The translations under genes were made by a program, and so were the position numbers. DNA of 64,000 nt from positions 36,196,409-36,260,408 of the forward strand of contig NC_060065.1 of assembly GCF_020283565.1 (NCBI RefSeq), in the 5' to 3' direction. The stretch is from Trifolium pratense. Taxonomy: Eukaryota > Streptophyta > Magnoliopsida > Fabales > Fabaceae. Shown here piece after piece: positions 57,302-64,000 of the stretch. Positions within the stretch are counted from its first letter, which is position 1, and every line of letters starts with the position of its first letter. The notes beneath the pieces were generated by a model that ran no database searches, was not told the origin of the DNA, and saw only the letters and a program-made list of their open reading frames with translations.

Positions 57302-57464
57302 GGCATAGAAAATGAAAGTATTGTTACTATCAGAAGACTTTTTCAGAAAAGTTGGTGAATGAGGAATGTATGGAAAATATACAAGGAGGATAATTGGGCA
57401 AGTGTTGAGGGATTGGGAAGTGGAGGATTTGACAATTTCCAAAGAACTTCAGAATTCAAGACAA

Positions 57465-57653
57465 CATTGGAAGATTAAGCATATTTATTGTGAGGCGAAC
57501 CGATGTGCGGATATATAGGCCAACATTGGTTGCTTCCATGATATTGGTTTTTAAGTGTTAGAAAATGATGTTAGGGGTGTGGTTTTCCCTCCTTCGAGTA
57601 CTGTTTTTCTTTTTTAGGTTTAGGCCCCTTTGTATAAAAAAAAATAAAAAATT
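57465..57653 (+). mobile_element. Very short LINE 3' end fragment
   Basis: The translation gives WKIKHIYCEANRCADI, then ANIGC, the last RNase H motif of plant LINEs. It is followed by a 3' region and an A-rich tail at 57640-57655. TTCAAGACAAC occurs just before it (57454-57464) and shortly after (57662-57672) and may be the target duplication. Confidence 0.6.
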
Positions 57654-57924
57654 ACTCAATATTCAAGACAACTAGAACATCGACCCGTGCGGTGGACGGG
57701 TCTAATTAACCGTAAGATATATAATGATTAAATAAGATATGATAATTTCAATAATGTAAGGTATATGAAAAAAGTTGAGTAACATTAAACGATAGTTCAA
57801 CAATAATTTTGGATAATTATTCATACAAAGAAAATTATGTTATATTACGGGAGACTTCCTTATATACCACATTTGAAGTTTTAGTCGTATTTTCACCGTC
57901 GTCATCGATGATCAATATTTTTAA

Positions 57925-59585
57925 TCATTTTCTAGAAGTAACTCTTGAAATTGCAACATACAACTGACCATGTGAAAACACTGGCGACGAAAGATATATC
58001 CCAACATGCTTTAAAGATTGTCCCTGACTCTTATTAATAATCATCGCAAAAGAAATCATTATAGGAATTTGTCTCCGTTGAAATTTAAAAGGAATTCTCA
58101 CGTCAGATGGTGTCAGAGAAAATATAGGTATGAAAACCTGATCACCAATATTACTTCCTGAAATAATTTTTCCTTCAATAGCACGTTTTCTCAATCTCGT
58201 AATAATAAGTCTTGTTCCATTGCATAATCCTAATTTTTTATCCAAATTCCTTAATAGCATAACTGGAACTCCAACTTTAAGTCTCAACTTGTGATTTGGA
58301 AGTCCCGACGTAGAAATCGTGTTAAAAAATTCGGGAGTATGAACATCATCCACTGTTTGACCGTCAACATTTTGTGTGAGTGGAGTATCATAACTCAAAT
58401 ATGTTTTTTCTTCACCAGAAATTAAATCCAACATATAATCATTTATTGTGTCGACTATTGAATTTTTAGGAGCTAGTATAGCTCTATTTTGGAAATACGT
58501 TATATCGTTCATGTTTTGTAAACGTTGGGGATATGTGCTTTCAACGAAAGAAGCAAGAGGATCACCTGAATTTGGAATCAATAAATCTGATAGAATGTCA
58601 AGTTCTAAATCATTGTCGTTTTCATCTCCAATTTCTCCATCGCCAACACCCAAAACCCATTCAGAAAACAATCTTCTTTGTTCAACGTCTACACTCGAAA
58701 CACCACCGAGAAGCCTCATGTTTTTACTTAATGTTAAAACTTCACAAAAAATTTCAAAGAACCGAAGAATTAAGAACAACTTCTGGCCTTGTACTTTGGG
58801 TATTACTGGTAGAATTTGTCTAAAATCTATGCCAAAAACAACAACTTTTCTACCGAAGGAAATGTGTTTATTTTTTTCATCAACAGACTTGAGAATATCT
58901 TTTAAAGTTTGATCAACAGTTTCGAAACAGTGTTTGTGCATCATTGGTGCTTCATCCCATATAATGAGCTTTGCTTTTTGTATTAATAGCGTCAATGGGC
59001 TTTTAGGAACTATGGTACATGTTGAAAACTCGTCAACATTTAGAGGAATACAAAATCTTGAATGTGTTGTTCTACCGTCAGGTATAAGAAATGTAGCGAT
59101 CCCAGTTAAGGCAACTGTTAAAACTATTTCACCTTTTGAGCGTAATGCGACTGACATGGCCCTCCAAATAAATGTCTTCCCTGTACCGCCATAACCACAA
59201 AGAAAAAACACACCAGGTTTGTTTTTGTTAACTCTTGTCATGATTGTGTCATATACTTTATGTTGCTCTGAAGTCATAGTTGACATCAATCTAACATGTT
59301 CCTCAGCTAATGATTATTTGTTATAATTCAATTCGTCGTGTATTAAACTACTTTGTATATCAGGAACTAATGATGTGTCTGCTCTAGACATTGAATGATA
59401 ATCTTTTAAACTCTTCCCACAACTACGGAAAATCATCTCAATATCTGCTAGTGCATATTGTATCAATTGATCATCGATTAATATTAAATCTGCAATGTTA
59501 AAATCAAAATAATGAATGTGATTAGTGACATGACTATGGTTGTGTTTGGTTGTATTGCAAAAAAAATTGATTTAGCAGAATTGAG
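57925..59585 (-). pseudogene. PIF1-like helicase of the Helitron, decayed
   Basis: C-terminal helicase part of a Helitron RepHel protein. Motifs on the minus strand: GYGGTGKTFIWRA (Walker A), IIWDEAPM (Walker B), GIDFRQILPVI, NGTRLII and INKSQGQSLKHVGIYL, then VAISRVTSRK. The longest open stretch is 59289-57925, 454 codons. An in-frame TAA at 59316-59314 breaks the upstream text (HDELNYNK, then SLAEEHVRL); the second copy at 60366-61140 has arginine there. The frame ends in TGA where the family continues GLKILI. The Rep nuclease part is absent, so the element could not move by itself. Confidence 0.88.
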
Positions 59586-59866
59586 TTTGAAAGATTTGAT
59601 TTTGGTTAAAAGTGAGTTAAACAAAATTGATTTATGTTTGGATACATTAACGTAAAAATAAAGGGTATTTATAAAAAATATCAATTATTTTTCCATTAAT
59701 TTTTTTTGACAAAATTCTTTTTCCAATTTTAAAAAACTACAATTTAATAAACTGCATAATAAATAATTTAAAAAGTGATATAAGTAAGGTTACATGAGAC
59801 ATTGAAATGTGAAAGATGGTTTTTTTTTTAATAGATTTCAATATTGTTGAAGGTGTTATAGTATGA

Positions 59867-59868
<2 letters not shown>

Positions 59869-59957
<89 letters not shown>
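59869..59957. repeat. (AT)n microsatellite, about 89 bases
   Basis: Uninterrupted AT dinucleotides inside the Helitron. The duplicated unit further right has no such run, so it arose after, or was lost since, the internal duplication. Confidence 0.95.
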
Positions 59958-59958
<1 letters not shown>

Positions 59959-60365
59959 CTTTCCAAATCACATGTGATAATAATTTTCCAAATCTCACAT
60001 GATAATTATTCTCTAAATTTATGATCCGGTAGAAAAAAAATCATTGATCAGAAAAGACATAAAAAAATTTCGTGATGAATAATATAGTCAACAATAATTT
60101 TGATATACGTTCAAAAAAAATAATTTTGATATGATATACTTTTAAAATTGATGGTGCTTATCAATTATTGCACATAATTTTAATCACAATTGGTATACTT
60201 GCCATAGTGGTTCGAAATATTGTCTTGTATTAAAGGATTGCAGGTTCGAATCCTAGTTAAGACAAAATTGTATTATTTTTTAATAAAAATTGCATGATAA
60301 AATGGAGGGAAAACCGGACAAACAAATTAGGGTTTAGAGTTTGATTGTGTATACAAACTTATAAC

Positions 60366-61579
60366 TAGTAGAATTTGTCTAAAATCTCCGCAAAAAATAA
60401 CAACTTTTCCACCGAAGGGAACATGTTTATTTTTTTCATCAACAGACTTGAGAATATATTTTAAAGTTCGATCAACGACTTTGAAATAGTGTTTGTGCAT
60501 CATTGGTGCTTCATCTCATATAATGAGCTTTGCTTTTTGTATTAATAGCGCCAAAGGGATTTTAGGAACTATGGTACATGTTGAAAACTCGTCAACATTT
60601 AGAGGAATACAAAAACTTGAATGTGTTGTTCTACCGCCAGGTATAAGCAATGCAGCGATCTCACTTGAGGCAAATGTTAAAACTATCTCACCCTTTGAGC
60701 GTAATGCGGCTGACATGGCCCTCCAGATAAATGTCCTCCCTATACTGCCATAACCATAAAGAAAAAACACATCAGGTTTGTTTTCGTTAACTCTATCATG
60801 ATTGTGTCATATACTTTACGTTGCTCTGAAGTCATAGTTGACATCAATCTAACATGTTCCTCAGCTAATGATTTTCTGTTATAATTCAATTCGTCGTGTA
60901 TTAAACTATTTTGTACATCAAGAACTAATAATGTGTCTGCTCTAGGTATTGGAGGATAATCTTTTAAACTCTTCCCACAACTACGTAACATAACATCATC
61001 TCACTATCTGCTAGTGCATACTGTATTAATTGATCATCGGTTAATATTAGCAATGTTAAAATCAAAATAATGAATGTGATTAGTGACATGACTATGGTTG
61101 TGTTTGGTTGTATTGCGAAAAAAAAATTGATTTAGCAGAATTGAGTTTGATAATAACTTTCCAAATCACACATGATAATAATTTTCCAAATCACACATGA
61201 TAATAGCTTTCCAAATCTCACATGATAATTATTCTCTAAATTTATAATCCGGTAGAAAAAAAAACCTTGATCAGGAAAGACATAAAAATATTTCGTGATG
61301 AATAATATAGTCAACAATAATTTTGATATGATATACTTTTAAAATTGATGATGTTTATCAATTATTGCACATAATTTTAATCACAATTGGTATACTTGCC
61401 ATATTGGTTGGAAATATTGCTTTGCATTGAAGGGTTGCGAGTTCGAATCCTAATCAAGACAAAATTGTATTATTTTTTAATAAAAATTGCAAGATAAAAT
61501 GGAGGGAAAATAGGAAAAACAAATTAGGGTTTAAGGTTTGCTTGTGTATACAAGCTTATAATATAAAAGATATAAAAGA
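60366..61579 (-). repeat. Second, shorter unit of the Helitron
   Basis: 60366-61145 matches 58804-59590 (helicase), and 61149-61560 matches 59955-60365 (5' part of the element, with TTTAATCACAATTGGTATACTTGCC and TTCGAATCC). The DNA between those parts in the first unit, including the AT run, is missing. One base is lost near 60795 (CTCTATCATG against CTCTTGTCATG), shifting the helicase frame after VYDTIM. Confidence 0.85.
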
Positions 61580-61585
61580 TATTTA

Positions 61586-61770
61586 GGGTCATGCTAAACG
61601 GTGCCCCCGGGGCACTTGTTAAGCATACTTAAAAAGGAAATAAAAAATAAAATTTATATTGAAAAGACAACTTTTTGTACTTTTGAGGCATTAAATGCAC
61701 ATATTTCGAGACAAAATTTCCATTTTAACATGCTTAACCAATGCCCCGGGGGCACTGTTTAGCATTTTCC
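61586..61770. mobile_element. Small MITE with GTGCCC..GGGCAC ends, copy 2
   Basis: The left end ATGCTAAACGGTGCCCCCGG and the right end, its complement (CCGGGGGCACTGTTTAGCAT), pair over about 25 bases. At 185 bases and non-coding, it is the same family as 4931-5098. It lies seven bases from the Helitron 5' end. Confidence 0.75.
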
Positions 61771-61844
61771 TTTTTATATTTATTTTACTAAGTCGTTTTA
61801 TTTTTTTAATATATATTTTGTTAACATTGATGGCAGTTGTCTAG

Positions 61845-62325
61845 ATGACCTTGTTCGAGCTGGATTTTGAGGACTTCTTCGTCACCCTTTGAAGCCTGGA
61901 TCATAGGCTTCTCTGGGTTCCTCTCCGGATCTTTTCCGACATCCTTCATGTCGAGCTACATGTGATTTATCAAGGGTTGTTATTGGCTAATCAGCTTCAA
62001 TACAACAAAGACATTATAGAGACTCTCTCCTATGTGTTGATATCATTAATGTTCAAACTCCTATATTTCAATAAGTATGCTACTCTGATTCAAGATATAA
62101 AATATATCTTTCATCTTCATTGGCAAGTGCGTATTGTCACATCCTTCGGGAAGGAAATACTTGTGCTGACTTTCTTGCTAAACTTGGAGCCTCTTCTGAC
62201 TTAGATCGTTTGGTTCATCACACCCCTCGCATGACCTAACGGAGCTCATCTTCAGAGACTCTACTAAAACTTGGTTCTAGAGAGTGTAGTTTTTTCTTTT
62301 TTATTTAGTTTGTAAAAATGGAAAT
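61845..62325 (+). mobile_element. LINE RNase H remnant with frameshifts
   Basis: In changing frames the text gives IIGFSGFLSGSF, VIYQGLLLANQLQYN, then CHILREGNTCADFLAKLGASSDLDRL and a stop near 62238. It is a plant LINE 3' end on the plus strand. Confidence 0.7.
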
Positions 62326-62768
62326 ACTGAACACCAAATTGTTTAAAAAGAGAAAATAAAAATAGTCTTAGTTACTTCTTTATCTTTAACTTATTTTTTG
62401 AGATATATAACGTGTTAGATTGGTCCCTTAACTTAAAAAATAAATTTCATCTTCTAACTGTATCATAATTTCGTCATGTAATTTATGTTGATATTTTTAT
62501 GTAACACCTTGTTTCAATTTTTTTTTAAGTAACCAATAGGTAGGCATATGTTTTTTTATAATGTATATAAATTTTATTTTATTTTGGTGGTAATGTATAT
62601 AAATTTTTTAATGGAACATAAATGTTTTCACATATACTATATAAAAAAAAATATATGTTTTCATACATAAAAAATAGTTTTTTTGGACAAACATGTTTTC
62701 TTTAAAATATTTTTTGTGTTGTTTATAGGAATTTTGTGAAAAATCAGTTAAACTTTTTTTTATAAAAT
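62326..62768. other. AT-rich spacer
   Basis: Low-complexity AT-rich DNA with repeated AATGTATATAAATTTT pieces at 62560-62610. No gene. Confidence 0.4.
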
Positions 62769-62769
62769 A

Positions 62770-63138
62770 CTTCCTTCATTTTAAATTACTTGTCGTTTTA
62801 GAAAAAAAAATTGTTTCAAATACTTTGATAATTCAAGGTTATATTCTGTCTATTGTACCCTCATGTAAATTTCAAATATTTAAGAGTATAATTGTAGAAA
62901 CCGAAAAAAATTTAATATATATTTGGAAAACTAAAGTTTTTTTATAAAAATGTTTTGGTACATAACATATTAATTTTTTTTGTACATAACATATTAAATT
63001 TATTGGAAAGAGAAAGTGTGTGAAAAAATTATTGGTGAATTAAAATAAGGGTATAATAGGAAAATAAGATGCAAAAATACATTTTCTTAATTTTTTTTAT
63101 TTTTTTCTAAAACGACAAGTAATTTGAAACGGATCTAG
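62770..63138. mobile_element. Stowaway-like MITE upstream of RPN11
   Basis: CTTCCTTCATTTTAAATTAC and TTGTCGTTTTAGA at the left pair with TCTAAAACGACAAG and TAATTTGAAACGGAT at the right. TA stands at each end. It is about 369 bases, older than the copy in OBAP1, and ends roughly 280 bases before the RPN11 ATG, so it may overlap promoter DNA. Confidence 0.7.
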
Positions 63139-63414
63139 TATAATTTTTATCAAAGTAAACAAGCATAAAATAACCTCTATTTTATATAAAAAATCCTTTT
63201 TTTTTTTTGTGAAGTATTTTTATATAAAATCTTTAAAAAATACTGATCTCTAAATCGGTCAAAATTACTTATTTTTTTAATGTGTGTGTGTTAGTGTTAA
63301 GTTTAACAAGAGTTGTTATTCCTCTGTCTTTCACTCTTGGCTTCATTCATCTTCTTCAACTCCAAATTTCAAATCCCAAACAAAACCCTAACACAAAATT
63401 TCTCAATCGACAAC

Positions 63415-64000
<586 letters not shown>

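Larger units (their letters stand above)
57672..61579 (-). mobile_element. Helitron, non-autonomous, with internal duplication
   Basis: On the minus strand the 3' end has a perfect 7-base stem (GACCCGT and ACGGGTC, 57682-57702) followed six bases later by CTAG at 57675-57672 and a flanking T. The 5' end reads A then TCTTTTATATTATAAGC at 61579. The flanks together restore an AT target. This is the Helitron signature: TC..CTRR with a 3' hairpin and insertion between A and T. It contains helicase sequence but no Rep domain. An alternative 5' end lies nine bases inward at 61570. Confidence 0.88.

Noticed and set aside
58448..58912. 154-codon plus-strand frame opposite the Helitron helicase
   Set aside because: It is a shadow of the helicase frame with no domain signal.
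60230..60270. Possible tRNA gene because of GGTTCGAATCC
   Set aside because: The acceptor and anticodon stems cannot be formed; the motif belongs to repeat DNA occurring twice in the Helitron.

Overview
The window is nuclear DNA of a dicot plant. Intron-rich genes with GT..AG borders, AT-rich spacers, plant-only families (RLP, NPF, OBAP, CAD1-type MACPF) and plant transposons (TRIM, Stowaway, Helitron, RNase-H-bearing LINEs) all point that way. The protein and repeat style looks like a papilionoid legume, most likely a Medicago species; that is inference from recalled homologues, not a database result.

Layout. 1-4508 (minus): first nine coding exons of an ankyrin/Raf-like kinase of the plant integrin-linked-kinase group (Arabidopsis At4g18950/BHP type), with its 3' end outside the window. 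4.7-11 kb: no gene; MITEs, LINE debris and a possible ~3.8 kb foldback element with long inverted arms. 11.1-35.1 kb: a cluster of intronless receptor-like protein (RLP) genes on the minus strand. Two look intact (18842-21811 and 26526-29513); one is a full-size frameshifted pseudogene (11119-13578); three are fragments (17138-17345, 24165-24415, 34622-35093). Flanking DNA is duplicated with the genes and has been remodelled by a TRIM, a 5'-truncated LINE, foldback repeats and a solo LTR nested in a LINE. An oil-body-associated-protein gene (32406-34260, plus) sits at the edge of the cluster, and an antisense pseudogene piece of the same family lies inside it (25361-25735).

35.8-39.4 kb (minus): a five-exon NPF4-type transporter. 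41.8-47.7 kb (minus): a six-exon MACPF gene, a clear CAD1 orthologue. 50.5-57.2 kb: two intronless cytosolic-type HSP70 genes facing each other, both lacking the C-terminal lid end and EEVD tail; the plus-strand copy has a second, orphan copy of its promoter upstream. 57.7-61.6 kb: a Helitron with recognisable ends, a decayed PIF1-like helicase and an internal duplication. 63415 to the end (plus): the first exons of RPN11, the deubiquitinase of the 26S proteasome.

The genes do not form an operon or pathway. The biologically coherent unit is the RLP cluster, a birth-and-death immune-receptor array. CAD1 (control of cell death), HSP70 and RPN11 (protein quality control) are independent neighbours. 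I found no tRNA, rRNA, CRISPR or clearly new molecular system. The most unusual items are the tail-less HSP70 pair with its orphan promoter, the kinase with an altered catalytic loop, and the traceable nested transposon history.
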